From an uncultured Clostridia bacterium (GTDB taxonomy: Bacteria; Bacillota; Clostridia; TANB77; CAG-508): a stretch of DNA of 55,476 nucleotides. Numbering within the stretch: the stretch's first letter is position 1; each line of letters starts with the position of its first letter. The notes beneath the pieces were generated by a model. It saw nothing but the letters and a program-made list of their open reading frames with translations, was not told the origin of the DNA and made no database searches. Location of the stretch: the NCBI GenBank assembly GCA_947573445.1, contig CANPFR010000011.1:1-55476 (forward strand), read 5' to 3'. Shown here piece after piece: positions 17,041-27,424 of the stretch. The position numbers and the translations under genes are program-made.

Positions 17041-18684
17041 TTAACTTTCATTATCCTGACTTTCACTTGTCCCTGGATTTTCTAAATTTTCAGCTTTCTT
17101 CACACTTATCAAATTATTTTCTTTCAAATAATTTTCCAAATCAAGTTCTTGCTCATTATACTCTAAATAATACTTCGTAACACCTGCTCTTGTTTTTGCA
17201 TAAATTTTAGAACAAGCACATGGAATAATCAAATGTTTTACTTCTGCATCAAAAATACCATATAATCCATTCAAATTCACAACAATTCCTTTGATTCCTA
17301 CACTCTCTGGAATCGTTAACACACTATCATAATCCGTCAAATTTGTTGTTGTATTTTTTGATGTGGTATTTGATAATTGATTATCAACTTGATTCGTAGT
17401 ATTAGAACTCTCCTCATTCTCTTCCTCGTCATCATCTGTTGTTGTAACTGTTTTGGTATAGCCTAATGAATCATAAACACATTTTAATCGTTCATTTCCA
17501 TCTTTATCAATAATTCCCACTTTTCCATTATGATTAACAGGGATACAATCTTCAAATAATAAACTAAAATTTCGAATGTTTTCATTTTCAAACTCCTCAT
17601 GGTTTTCCAATCCAATCGAATCATACTCTGCATAAACAACTGTCTCACCTGCACGATTAATGACACCATATTTCTCGTTTTTATCCACCAAATATAATTT
17701 ATTCACTTCATCCAAACTTGTAATATTGTCATATTCTGTCGGCTTAATAATTGTGTTTCCCTCTTTATCTACAATGCCTACTGAATTCTCCGCTGTAACA
17801 AAAAACTCTTCTGTATTTTGACGATACACAATTTTGTCATACTTCAAACTGATGATCTCTTTTCCATCCTGCAAAGAAATCACACCATACATTTGTCCAT
17901 CACCTACAACCAACATATCATTTGCTATTGCTGTCAAATTTTCGTATAAATTACTTACTTCAGAATACCCACTATTCGTAGCCAGTTTCAGAATTGGCTC
18001 AGCAATTTGCGGCAATGAATTGACCTTAATACGATTTAATTGCCCATTATATTGAGTTGTAACCAACTGCACACTAAAAATTTTTGCTAACTCCATAAAA
18101 GACACATATAACTCATCATTCACATACTGAATTGGCTCTGTAATTGTAAAAATTTCCTCTGTTTCATTTTTGGAATCAACCACAATATTCAAAATCTTCT
18201 CACCAGTTTCTTCATCGGTAAGCAATAACTCTTTGGAAATAGTCTGATTACTTAAATTAGGTGATGTTTCTTCTTCCCTTGTGTCATCTTTTTCATTTAA
18301 AATATATTTTGTAATTGTATTTGAATTAGCATTCATTGAGATAATCTCATATGGTGTTCTCAAATAGCAACTTTCCACATCTTCTGTATACTTTTTATAT
18401 TCCCCTTTTTGATATGAATATCCTAACATCTCAGCCAATTCTTTAACATTCATAAAATATGTCCCCTCTTCGGACTCAAGTAATAATGTAGATGACATAG
18501 AAACTTCCTTACCATCCACAAACATTTTCAATTTTTCCTCTTCTTTTTTTTGCATATAAAAAATAAGACCCACCAAAATTACTACAATTACCGCACAAAT
18601 CATGAGTACCATCAAAACGTTCTTTTTATTCTTATTATTCTTTTCCATCTGTTCTACAAATTGATTACTTTCTTCAAAATTCAT
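17041..18684 (-). CDS. Membrane-anchored WG-repeat protein
   Basis: The 547-residue protein has a membrane helix near residues 21-44, then an extracytoplasmic region starting with a copper-amine-oxidase-N-like fold (VDGKEVSM, YFMNVKELAEMLGY). From about residue 250 it has several WG-type repeats (YGVISLQDGKEII, VGIVDKEGNTII, YGVINRAGETVV, VGIIDKDGNE). A Ser/Thr/Asn-rich insert breaks the last repeats, and the tail is acidic. WG repeats form beta-propeller-like scaffolds of unknown ligand. It lies just downstream of tgt with 18 nt between. Confidence 0.75.
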   Translation of the reverse strand: MNFEESNQFVEQMEKNNKNKKNVLMVLMICAVIVVILVGLIFYMQKKEEEKLKMFVDGKEVSMSSTLLLESEEGTYFMNVKELAEMLGYSYQKGEYKKYTEDVESCYLRTPYEIISMNANSNTITKYILNEKDDTREEETSPNLSNQTISKELLLTDEETGEKILNIVVDSKNETEEIFTITEPIQYVNDELYVSFMELAKIFSVQLVTTQYNGQLNRIKVNSLPQIAEPILKLATNSGYSEVSNLYENLTAIANDMLVVGDGQMYGVISLQDGKEIISLKYDKIVYRQNTEEFFVTAENSVGIVDKEGNTIIKPTEYDNITSLDEVNKLYLVDKNEKYGVINRAGETVVYAEYDSIGLENHEEFENENIRNFSLLFEDCIPVNHNGKVGIIDKDGNERLKCVYDSLGYTKTVTTTDDDEEENEESSNTTNQVDNQLSNTTSKNTTTNLTDYDSVLTIPESVGIKGIVVNLNGLYGIFDAEVKHLIIPCACSKIYAKTRAGVTKYYLEYNEQELDLENYLKENNLISVKKAENLENPGTSESQDNES

Positions 18685-18702
18685 TCTCTTTCCTCCATTT
18701 TC

Positions 18703-19834
<1,132 letters not shown>

Positions 19835-19848
19835 TTACTCCTTTTATT

Positions 19849-21000
19849 TTACTTCTCCCATATGTTTCTAGTATGTTGCTTTATTTCAAAACTTTCACTA
19901 TTTTGGTTAACCTTCCCCTTTGGAACCCCTTTAACTTTTATCCTTTCTTCAAAACATGCCTTCTGTTTTTGCCATTCTTCAAGAAATTTTATTTTAGCAA
20001 GTGCCATATTTTGTGCACTTAAAGCATATTTTTCTTCCAACTCTTTTTGACTCAATCGGCATTTTCTAAAACTCTGTACATAATCTTTTATCACACGTTC
20101 AATTCCATTCCAGCCACCTTCATACAAAATTGCTGTTCTTAGTTCTTGTGCATCAAATTGAAAAGTATTTTTCTTCTTTGCATTAAACATTTTGATTTTT
20201 CCATTTTTATAAATCCCAATTCCTGGATTAGTTGGATCTAAAACCAATGTTGCATTATCTGCTAAAACATCCACTAATGTTACCATATGTCTTCTAGTCT
20301 TCGTTTCCTGTTCCATATTACTTTGTTCTTTTTCTGTCACTTGCTCAGTTAATTCATCGTTAATATAGTTTCGTTTAATATCAGCTGCTTCATAATTTTC
20401 ATAGCCATTCGTAATAACACTCATAATACGTGCATTATAATTGTTATCAATTGCATTCAACTTTTTGGCTACATCACTTGCCATATTGCGACACACACCA
20501 TAGCCCTCCAAAGTCGCCAAATCCAATTCCCAAAAACCACACACATCCTCTTGTGGATTTCCATATCCTTGAATATTCTCCCACATATCATACATGACTT
20601 TCATAAAAATTTCAATATCTTCTAATCCAATTTTTCTTACTTCCTCAGCATACTGTGAAATTTTTTGACCATACTTTTCTATTTCATCCTCATAGATAAT
20701 TGCATTCTTCTCGATTTCACCCAAAGTAGCATGCGATTGATACGAAATATTTCCAGCTGTCATAATCGTTATCCCAAAAGCAAGTCTTACGGCAAACTTT
20801 CTAAGTTCTTTCTTAATTATCTGTTGCATCCACCACATTTTGGCTTTGCAGTTTCCTCTATATTCTTTGATTTCAGAATACATCGCAAATGTTAAAATTT
20901 TCTTATATTCTCTTTCCCCATATTTTCTAAAAATATCTTCAAATCTACCCTCTTCTTTTAAATTTTCAATTTCCTCCAACTTCTCTTTTCGATTCATCAT
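19849..21000 (-). CDS. Transglutaminase-like protein with membrane-proximal helix
   Basis: This 383-residue protein has a possible transglutaminase-fold triad: Cys170 in LEGYGVCRNMASDVA, His238 in RRHMVTLVDV and Asp255 in LVLDPTNPGIG. A weak hydrophobic stretch (about 69-86) may be a membrane segment. The N-terminus is basic and helical. It sits between queA (14 nt) and tgt (17 nt), apparently within the same transcription unit, although no link to queuosine is known. Substrate unknown. Confidence 0.7.
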   Translation of the reverse strand: MMNRKEKLEEIENLKEEGRFEDIFRKYGEREYKKILTFAMYSEIKEYRGNCKAKMWWMQQIIKKELRKFAVRLAFGITIMTAGNISYQSHATLGEIEKNAIIYEDEIEKYGQKISQYAEEVRKIGLEDIEIFMKVMYDMWENIQGYGNPQEDVCGFWELDLATLEGYGVCRNMASDVAKKLNAIDNNYNARIMSVITNGYENYEAADIKRNYINDELTEQVTEKEQSNMEQETKTRRHMVTLVDVLADNATLVLDPTNPGIGIYKNGKIKMFNAKKKNTFQFDAQELRTAILYEGGWNGIERVIKDYVQSFRKCRLSQKELEEKYALSAQNMALAKIKFLEEWQKQKACFEERIKVKGVPKGKVNQNSESFEIKQHTRNIWEK

Positions 21001-21014
21001 TTCTCCTAAAAATT

Positions 21015-22037
21015 TTATAAAATCATCATTGCATCTCCAAAGCTGAAAAAGTGATATTTTTCTTTGACTGCTTCTTCATATGCTTTCATCACAAAATCTT
21101 TGCCTGCCAAGCTTGAGACTAACATAATCAGCGTTGATTCTGGCAAATGAAAATTGGTAATTAATTGGTCAATGCATTTGAATTGATAACCTGGATAAAT
21201 AAAAATGCTGGTATCGCCTTCTGTTTCTTTCACAAAGCCATTCTCATCTGCTACAGATTCTAAAACACGACAAGATGTGGTTCCAACACTAATGATTTTA
21301 TGTCCACTTTTTTTTGTTTCGTTGATTACATCAGCATCCTCTTTTTTGATGTAATAATGTTCAGAATGCATGGTATGTTCTTCCACATTTTCCACTTTGA
21401 CAGGACGAAATGTTCCAATTCCAACATGTAACGTTACTTTGGCAATTTTTACACCCTTTTTCTTGATTTCCTCTAATAATTCTTCTGTAAAATGTAAACC
21501 AGCTGTTGGTGCAGCACTGGAACCTTCATATTTCGCATACACGGTTTGATATTTGTCATTTTCTTTTAGGCTTTCTTTAATATATGGTGGCAATGGCATC
21601 AAACCAATTTGGTCTAAAATTTCGTTGAAAATGCCTTGATATTCAAACTTTACTTTTCGATTTCCCCCTGCTAATACTTCCAGAATTTCTGCTTTTAATA
21701 ACCCATTTCCAAAGGTTACTTTGGTTCCTGGTTTTAACTTATTGCCTGGACGAACCATGGTTTCCCATTCATCATTTTGCAAATTTTTTAACAATAAAAA
21801 TTCGACATTAGCACCTGTAGCTTTTTTGCCATATAATCTAGCTGGAAGAACTTTGGTATTATTAATAACAAGGCAATCACCTGGATTGAGATAATCGATT
21901 ACCTGTTTAAACACAGTATGTTTCATTTTTTGGGTAGTTCTATCCATGACTAAAAGACGTGCCTCGTCACGTTTATCGTAAGGATGTTGGGCAATCAGTT
22001 CTTCTGGTAAGTCATAGTTGAATTCGGATACTTTCAT
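21015..22037 (-). CDS. queA: S-adenosylmethionine:tRNA ribosyltransferase-isomerase
   Basis: QueA transfers ribose from SAM to preQ1 in tRNA to make epoxyqueuosine. The 340-residue protein starts [16 protein letters not shown] and contains the family stretches [25 protein letters not shown] and [11 protein letters not shown], and near the end [11 protein letters not shown]. It forms the queuosine pair with tgt, encoded nearby on the same strand. Confidence 0.97.
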   Translation of the reverse strand: MKVSEFNYDLPEELIAQHPYDKRDEARLLVMDRTTQKMKHTVFKQVIDYLNPGDCLVINNTKVLPARLYGKKATGANVEFLLLKNLQNDEWETMVRPGNKLKPGTKVTFGNGLLKAEILEVLAGGNRKVKFEYQGIFNEILDQIGLMPLPPYIKESLKENDKYQTVYAKYEGSSAAPTAGLHFTEELLEEIKKKGVKIAKVTLHVGIGTFRPVKVENVEEHTMHSEHYYIKKEDADVINETKKSGHKIISVGTTSCRVLESVADENGFVKETEGDTSIFIYPGYQFKCIDQLITNFHLPESTLIMLVSSLAGKDFVMKAYEEAVKEKYHFFSFGDAMMIL

Positions 22038-22064
22038 TTTGGACTTCCTTTCTTTGTTTGGCTT

Positions 22065-23834
22065 TTATTTTAGTTTGCCATGATACATATCTTTAAAAAT
22101 TCCTTCTTTTTGAATTAATTCATCGTATTTCCCATCTTGTTCGATTTTTCCTTTATTTAACACAAGGATTCGATTACAATTTTTCAAAGTGGTTAATCTG
22201 TGAGCAATGGAAATAATGGTCGTGTCATTTTCTTTTTGCAATTTTTCAATTTCTGTTTGAATATATCTTTCAGAAGTATTATCTAAAGCGGAAGTTGCTT
22301 CATCTAGAATTAATATTTTGGGTTGTCTTAAAAAAATTCTAGCAATTGCAATTCTTTGTCTTTGACCTCCTGATAAATTATTGCCACCTTCTGATAGCAT
22401 GGCATTAAATTTGTCTGGAAGTCCATTAATATAATCATAAATATAAGCTTTTTGGGCTGCCTCTTCTACTTCTTCTTGTGTTACTTTTCGTTCTAATCCA
22501 TAGCAAATATTTTCATAAATCGTTCCTGCAATCAAAAACGGAGATTGTGGTACCAGTGCTATGATTTGTGAAATCTCTTTTCTGGTCAAAGAATCCACAT
22601 TTTTCGAATCTAAAATAATTTCTCCTTCTCCTTTTTCTAATTTACAAATTGATTTAATCAAAGAAGATTTCCCACAGCCACTTGGTCCTGCAATTCCTAG
22701 AAACATGCCTTTTTCTAATTCCAAATCAAAGTTTTGTAAAACTATTTTTTCTTTGTCTTCTTGGTAGTAGAAATTCAAATTTTCTATTTTTAAAATTGGT
22801 GCAATTCTCTTTTCTGTTTTTGGTGCGCTTAAAAGTTGATACGAGAAATCATTTGGAATTTCCACCATTTGAAAGAAATCTGTTGCTAAAACAGTGCATT
22901 CTGACAGTTCGTCAAAAATTCTATGTAATTCTTCTAATGGCTTTATGAGTTGGTTAAAGCACAAATAAGCAGTCAATACACTTCCCACAGAAATGATACT
23001 TTTGGTTGCTAAATAGGTCGATATTCCAATAATTAATACGGTAAAAAAAGCTTGATTAATAAATTTTAAACAATCATATCCTGCCATTGCTTTATGATGT
23101 TTCATTTCCTTTTTTCTTAAAAATTCAGATTTTTCATTAAATCGATTGGTTTCAAAGTCAACACTATCACTAATTCTTATGACTTCAATTCCATTGATTA
23201 ATTCTACAATCGTACCATCCATTTGTGATTTACTTTCCAATAATTCAACTCGGATTCCTTTTTGACTGCTAATTTGTTTAAATACAATCAAAATTCCAAT
23301 CGGAATGACTAGCATCATTGGTAAAGCAAGTACAACTGGTAATGTTATAAAAATGGTTATAATCGCAGCAATACTATTAAAAATAGCTGGCGCAAAATCC
23401 ATAAATAATAACTTTTCTAGTTTGACAGTTCCTTCTAAACATCGATTCATTTTACCATGAATATTTCCTGTCATGTTTTCTCTAAAATAAGAAAGTGGCG
23501 CCATCAATAGCGATTTTATCACCATGCCTCTTGCACGCTTTTCGGTTCTGGTTGCGGTATCTTCTACCATTACTCTTCTGACAATTTTTATAATTTCATT
23601 CACAACATTAACAATTAATATTAAAATCAAAAATGGAACCACTTTTGAAAAAGCAACTTCATTTTGCACTAAAATGTCATCCGTTAACCAGCCAATTGCT
23701 TTGGGGGTCACTTGGGTTAATCCTGCTGAAAGAATCATGATAAAAATAATCAATATAAATGTTAATTTTTGTTTTTGTTCTAATAATTGATATAATTTTT
23801 TCAAAATTGATTTTAAGGTTTGTTTCTTTCCCAT
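22065..23834 (-). CDS. ABC transporter, fused permease-ATPase
   Basis: This 589-residue half-exporter has about six membrane helices in residues 20-320 followed by a nucleotide-binding domain: Walker A GPSGCGKSS, signature LSGGQRQR, Walker B ILILDEATSALD and switch His in IAHRL. Such proteins work as homo- or heterodimers; no partner is encoded next to it, so a homodimer is likely. It follows queA's start by 27 nt. Cargo cannot be told from sequence. Confidence 0.9.
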   Translation of the reverse strand: MGKKQTLKSILKKLYQLLEQKQKLTFILIIFIMILSAGLTQVTPKAIGWLTDDILVQNEVAFSKVVPFLILILIVNVVNEIIKIVRRVMVEDTATRTEKRARGMVIKSLLMAPLSYFRENMTGNIHGKMNRCLEGTVKLEKLLFMDFAPAIFNSIAAIITIFITLPVVLALPMMLVIPIGILIVFKQISSQKGIRVELLESKSQMDGTIVELINGIEVIRISDSVDFETNRFNEKSEFLRKKEMKHHKAMAGYDCLKFINQAFFTVLIIGISTYLATKSIISVGSVLTAYLCFNQLIKPLEELHRIFDELSECTVLATDFFQMVEIPNDFSYQLLSAPKTEKRIAPILKIENLNFYYQEDKEKIVLQNFDLELEKGMFLGIAGPSGCGKSSLIKSICKLEKGEGEIILDSKNVDSLTRKEISQIIALVPQSPFLIAGTIYENICYGLERKVTQEEVEEAAQKAYIYDYINGLPDKFNAMLSEGGNNLSGGQRQRIAIARIFLRQPKILILDEATSALDNTSERYIQTEIEKLQKENDTTIISIAHRLTTLKNCNRILVLNKGKIEQDGKYDELIQKEGIFKDMYHGKLK

Positions 23835-23887
23835 ATTTTCCTCCTGTCGCTATTTTATCACATTTTTTCCAAAATGTAAACCAAAAA

Positions 23888-24487
23888 TTATGTAAATGAG
23901 AAAAATAGTTTATTTACCTTTTCTTCTAATTCTTCCAGACTAATGTTTTCATGATTTTCAATCACATAATCAGCATTTTCTCGATAAAATTGGTTGGACT
24001 TTTGAATTTCTAATCGTGCTTTGGCAACTTCTTCTGAAATCTTGTCTCGCTTGCAAATTCGTTTTATTTTTAATTCTATTGGTGCTTCGATTGCAATGGT
24101 TATATCACAAAGCTTATCTAAACCTGCTTCAAATAATAATGGTGCATCAATCACAAGGATTTTTATTCCTGGCAAAATAGAATGAATTTCTGTTTCAATT
24201 TGAGGAATTAAATGGCGAAATGTAATACAATTTAACGTTTCTAAACAATGGTTATCGTGATAAATTAAATTCGCTAGCTTAGCTCGATTTAATGTGCCAT
24301 TTTCCAGCAGGATATTTTCATTTTCAAAAGCTTTTTGAATCTCAGAAAAATATTCTGTTCCTGGCTTATTTAGAGCTTTTGCCATTTGGTCTGCGTTCAT
24401 TATTTTGGTATCTTTTCTTTGGTTTAAAATTTCACTGATGGTGGTTTTTCCTGAACCAGAAGAACCTGTTATTCCAATTACTTTCAT
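23888..24487 (-). CDS. coaE: Dephospho-CoA kinase
   Basis: The last step of CoA synthesis. The 199-residue protein has the P-loop GSSGSGKTT, NADQMAKALNKPGTEY, VIDAPLLFEAGLDKLCD and RICKRDKIS, all as in CoaE. TAGGAGA precedes the ATG. It lies 9 nt from the EamA transporter gene upstream, in a compact minus-strand run from rnhA. Confidence 0.95.
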   Translation of the reverse strand: MKVIGITGSSGSGKTTISEILNQRKDTKIMNADQMAKALNKPGTEYFSEIQKAFENENILLENGTLNRAKLANLIYHDNHCLETLNCITFRHLIPQIETEIHSILPGIKILVIDAPLLFEAGLDKLCDITIAIEAPIELKIKRICKRDKISEEVAKARLEIQKSNQFYRENADYVIENHENISLEELEEKVNKLFFSFT

Positions 24488-24496
24488 ACTTTTCTC

Positions 24497-25354
24497 CTAA
24501 ATTTTGATTAATAAAATACTAATAACAATCAAAATAGCTGCTATGATTTTTCGTGGTAAATTGTCTCGTTCTTTTAAGAATAGATAGCCAACGATTACAT
24601 TTAAAATAACCGATAAACTACAAATTGGTGCCACAATACTTACCTTTTGCAATTGATATGCCCTTAGTTGTGCTATAATCGATAAACTCCACGTAATTCC
24701 TGTTATCAATAATACTTTTTTATTGGCAATTTTGAGTTCCTTTTTCATTTCTGAAATTTTTATTTTTTCTGTTAGTGCAATTAAAATGGCTGGAATCCCT
24801 AAAGTCATTGCTACATAAAATGGCAAATTGAAATGTTTTGAAAGGTTGACATCTAAAAACATGGCTATCGTAAAAGATAGATTCGCTAATACGCCAAGTC
24901 CAATATAACGATTCATTTTGAATTCACCTTTTTTATAAAAAATAAAAATATTACTAAGAATAATTAACATCGCTCCTAAAAATTTATGGAAGATAAATTC
25001 TTCATTTAAAAATAAAAATCCTGCTAATGTTAAGAACGTAGTTGATAATTGTTTTAGTATGCTAAAAGTAGAAGCTTCTATGCCACTTCTTACGGTTGTA
25101 TTGACTCTATCTGTTATCGCATAAAAAATGATGGATAATCCTAAAAAAAACCAAACTTCAAAATTCGTTGGAAAAGTTAAATCAAAAAATGGGCAAATCA
25201 ACAATGCTGTTATGACACCTATTACTTCCAAAATTACAGTTAAAGCACCAGCATTTTTTAGGTTTTTGGTAGCTATTTTGTAGAATTGTGTAAAAATTGT
25301 AGATAGGATAATATATAAAATTACATATAAAATCCAATGATTTAGTAGATTCAT
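24497..25354 (-). CDS. EamA/DMT-family membrane transporter
   Basis: The 285-residue protein has about ten hydrophobic helices arranged as two five-helix halves, the EamA (drug/metabolite transporter) pattern; the motif FLFLNEEFIFHKFLGAMLII closes the first half and GYLFLKERDNLPRKIIAAILI the second. I use the ATG at 25354, which has AAGGAGAG at the right distance, rather than the upstream start inside rnhA. Substrate unknown. Confidence 0.85.
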   Translation of the reverse strand: MNLLNHWILYVILYIILSTIFTQFYKIATKNLKNAGALTVILEVIGVITALLICPFFDLTFPTNFEVWFFLGLSIIFYAITDRVNTTVRSGIEASTFSILKQLSTTFLTLAGFLFLNEEFIFHKFLGAMLIILSNIFIFYKKGEFKMNRYIGLGVLANLSFTIAMFLDVNLSKHFNLPFYVAMTLGIPAILIALTEKIKISEMKKELKIANKKVLLITGITWSLSIIAQLRAYQLQKVSIVAPICSLSVILNVIVGYLFLKERDNLPRKIIAAILIVISILLIKI

Positions 25355-25367
25355 AATTCTCTCCTTT

Positions 25368-25802
25368 TTACAATTTCTTAATCGCACTGGTTGCCAAAAA
25401 GTCGCAACGATTATTTAGCTCGTTATCACTATGACCTTTTACTTTGATAAAGGTGGTTTTGTGTTTTTTCGTTAAAGCATATAATTCTTCCCACAATTCT
25501 CGATTTTTCACAGGTTCTTTGCTAGCTGTTTTCCAGTTATTTTTTTGCCAATTATAAATCCAACCTTGCTTAAAGGCATTTACAACATAAGCACTATCAC
25601 TATAAATTTCTACTTCACATTCAAATTTTAGTAATTTGAGTGCTTCTAAAACAGCCGTTATTTCCATGATATTATTGGTGGTATCTTTTTGTGCTCCTGA
25701 AATTTCTTTTTTGGTTTCATCGCATATTAAAACGGCTCCCCAGCCACCTGGTCCTGGATTACCTGAGCAAGCACCATCGGTATAGATTGTTACTTTTTTC
25801 AT
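25368..25802 (-). CDS. rnhA: Ribonuclease HI
   Basis: Cuts RNA in RNA-DNA hybrids. The 144-residue protein has the family's acidic sites: Asp in [15 protein letters not shown], Glu in [12 protein letters not shown], Asp in [12 protein letters not shown] and Asp in NNRCDFLA, plus [10 protein letters not shown]. The ATG at 25802 is chosen because AAAGGAAAGAG precedes it and it gives the family N-terminus; the longer frame adds 20 unrelated residues over the promoter. Confidence 0.96.
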   Translation of the reverse strand: MKKVTIYTDGACSGNPGPGGWGAVLICDETKKEISGAQKDTTNNIMEITAVLEALKLLKFECEVEIYSDSAYVVNAFKQGWIYNWQKNNWKTASKEPVKNRELWEELYALTKKHKTTFIKVKGHSDNELNNRCDFLATSAIKKL

Positions 25803-25833
25803 AAAACTCTTTCCTTTTTTTTGTCTTTGTGAT

Positions 25834-25862
25834 ATTATATCAGTAAATAACAAAGATGACAA
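25834..25862 (-). promoter_or_regulatory. rnhA promoter
   Basis: TTGTCA (25857-25862), 17 nt, TATAAT (25834-25839) on the minus strand, divergent from tmcAL. Confidence 0.7.
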
Positions 25863-25923
25863 GATACGTAATCAATTTTTTGTAAATTAAGAACAAAAAC
25901 TTACAATAACAAAGGAGGTTTTT

Positions 25924-27150
25924 ATGAGTGGAATTCTAGCAATTATATCAGAATATAATCCTTTTCACAATGGCCATTTAAGACATTTGACCTTTTCCAA
26001 ACAATTAACCAAAGCAGATTTTTCAATTGCTGTTATTTCTGGCAATTTTGTCCAACGAGGCGATGTTTCAATTATTGATAAATGGACCAAAGCAGAAATG
26101 GCACTTCACGCTGGCTTTGATATTGTCCTCGAATTACCCACTATTTATGCCATTTCTAGTGCCGAAAATTTCGCTGAAGGTGCTATCAAAATGCTCCATA
26201 GTTTAGGTATTGTAGACTATTTATCCTTTGGTAGTGAACTGGGTGAAATTGAGCCTTTGGATGATTTAGCTACACTTTTGCATAAAGAGCCAAAAGAATT
26301 ATCTGCCCTTATTCATCAACACCTAAAAACTGGTGTTTCTTATCCACATGCTCGTGAAACCGCTCTTATGCAATTCCTTGGCGAAAATCCGATTTATAAA
26401 CAAGCCCTTAGTCATCCCAATAATATTTTAGGAATTGAATATTTAAAAGCACTCAAAAAATACAAATCTAAAATCAAGCCAATCACCATTAAAAGAGAAT
26501 ATAGTGACCACAATTCCACTACCATAAAGAAAGGAATCGCAAGCAGTACAGCCATTCGTCATCTATTGCAAAAAAAGAAAAACATTCATACTGTTGTTCC
26601 CTTCGAAACCTATGAACTTCTCGAAAAACAAATTCAAGATGGAAAAATGATTCCTCATTTAGCCATTTTTGAAAAAGAAATTATTTATACCCTGCGCCGT
26701 ATGACACTTCCAGAAATTGCCAGTTTGCCAGATGTTTCAGAAGGTTTGGAAAACAAAATCAAACTAGCTGCCAATCATTGCAACCATTTAACCGATTTAA
26801 TACAAAATATCAAATCCAAACGTTTCACAGCAACACGTATCCAACGCATTCTTCTTTATGCCCTTTTGAATATTTCGCAAAAAGACATGAATATCGCAAA
26901 AAGAACTTTTCCTTACATTCGTGTTCTTGGTTTTAACAAACATGGCAAAAAAATTATTTCAGCTATGGCCAAACAAAATCCCAAAACACACATTATTATT
27001 TCTGTCAAAAAATTTATGGACAACAACCTAGATCGACATTTAACCAATCTGCTATCAAAAGATATTTTTGCGACTAATGTTTATACTTTAGGATATCAAA
27101 ATGAGCCTGTTGCTAATTTGGATTATACCCATAAAATTATAGAAATTTAA
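25924..27150 (+). CDS. tmcAL: tRNA(Met) cytidine acetate ligase TmcAL (YlbM family)
   Basis: In Bacillus this enzyme acetylates C34 of elongator tRNA-Met using acetate and ATP. The 408-residue protein starts with the nucleotidyltransferase motif AIISEYNPFHNGHLRH and has SGNFVQRGDVSI, IVLELPTIYAISSAENFA and a late AKRTFPYIRVLGFN, all typical of the family. It is one of the few plus-strand genes and has an AAAGGAGG ribosome site and a compact terminator. No CGG codon occurs in it. Confidence 0.94.
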   Translation: MSGILAIISEYNPFHNGHLRHLTFSKQLTKADFSIAVISGNFVQRGDVSIIDKWTKAEMALHAGFDIVLELPTIYAISSAENFAEGAIKMLHSLGIVDYLSFGSELGEIEPLDDLATLLHKEPKELSALIHQHLKTGVSYPHARETALMQFLGENPIYKQALSHPNNILGIEYLKALKKYKSKIKPITIKREYSDHNSTTIKKGIASSTAIRHLLQKKKNIHTVVPFETYELLEKQIQDGKMIPHLAIFEKEIIYTLRRMTLPEIASLPDVSEGLENKIKLAANHCNHLTDLIQNIKSKRFTATRIQRILLYALLNISQKDMNIAKRTFPYIRVLGFNKHGKKIISAMAKQNPKTHIIISVKKFMDNNLDRHLTNLLSKDIFATNVYTLGYQNEPVANLDYTHKIIEI

Positions 27151-27171
27151 GGAGCCTCCCCTCCTTTTTTT
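27149..27171 (+). terminator. tmcAL terminator
   Basis: AAGGAG (27149-27154) pairs with CTCCTT (27161-27166), then a T-run; the stem overlaps the stop codon. Confidence 0.8.
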
Positions 27172-27180
27172 CATACCAAA

Positions 27181-27255
27181 AAACGGAAATAATTTTTAAT
27201 TATCCCCGTTTAAACCTCTACCTTTTATTATATCATATTTTCGCCATTTTGTCAA
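27181..27255 (-). ncRNA. Candidate ~45-nt RNA: promoter-terminator cassette, copy 2
   Basis: TTGACA (27250-27255), 17 nt, TATAAT (27227-27232), then AAAAGGTAGAGG and a 14-bp hairpin with two G-U pairs (27181-27194 with 27198-27211) ending in T-run. About 40 of 45 promoter-region bases match copy 1 at 6166-6245. The upstream gene has its own terminator, so this is an independent unit. RNA identity is inferred. Confidence 0.45.
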
Positions 27256-27376
27256 CTTGACTTTTCTTAAAAAATGTGCTCTTAGTTGATTTTACTGGTA
27301 TTTTTTCATTTCTTCTATTGGCTCTTTTGTTATTTGTTCACTTTTTCTCTCAACTTTATTTTTAGTTTTCCACAAT

Positions 27377-27407
27377 AAAAAGAGGAGAATTTTTTTAATT
27401 CTCCCCC
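27377..27407 (-). terminator. Terminator of the BspA-like pilin gene
   Basis: On the minus strand GGGGAGAATT pairs with AATTCTCCTC, followed by TTTTTA. Confidence 0.8.
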
Positions 27408-27424
27408 CTACAAATTTTTTATTT

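Noticed and set aside
25803..25862. Longer rnhA start (20 extra residues)
   Set aside because: It would run over the rnhA promoter and lacks a ribosome site; the ATG at 25802 has both a site and the family N-terminus.
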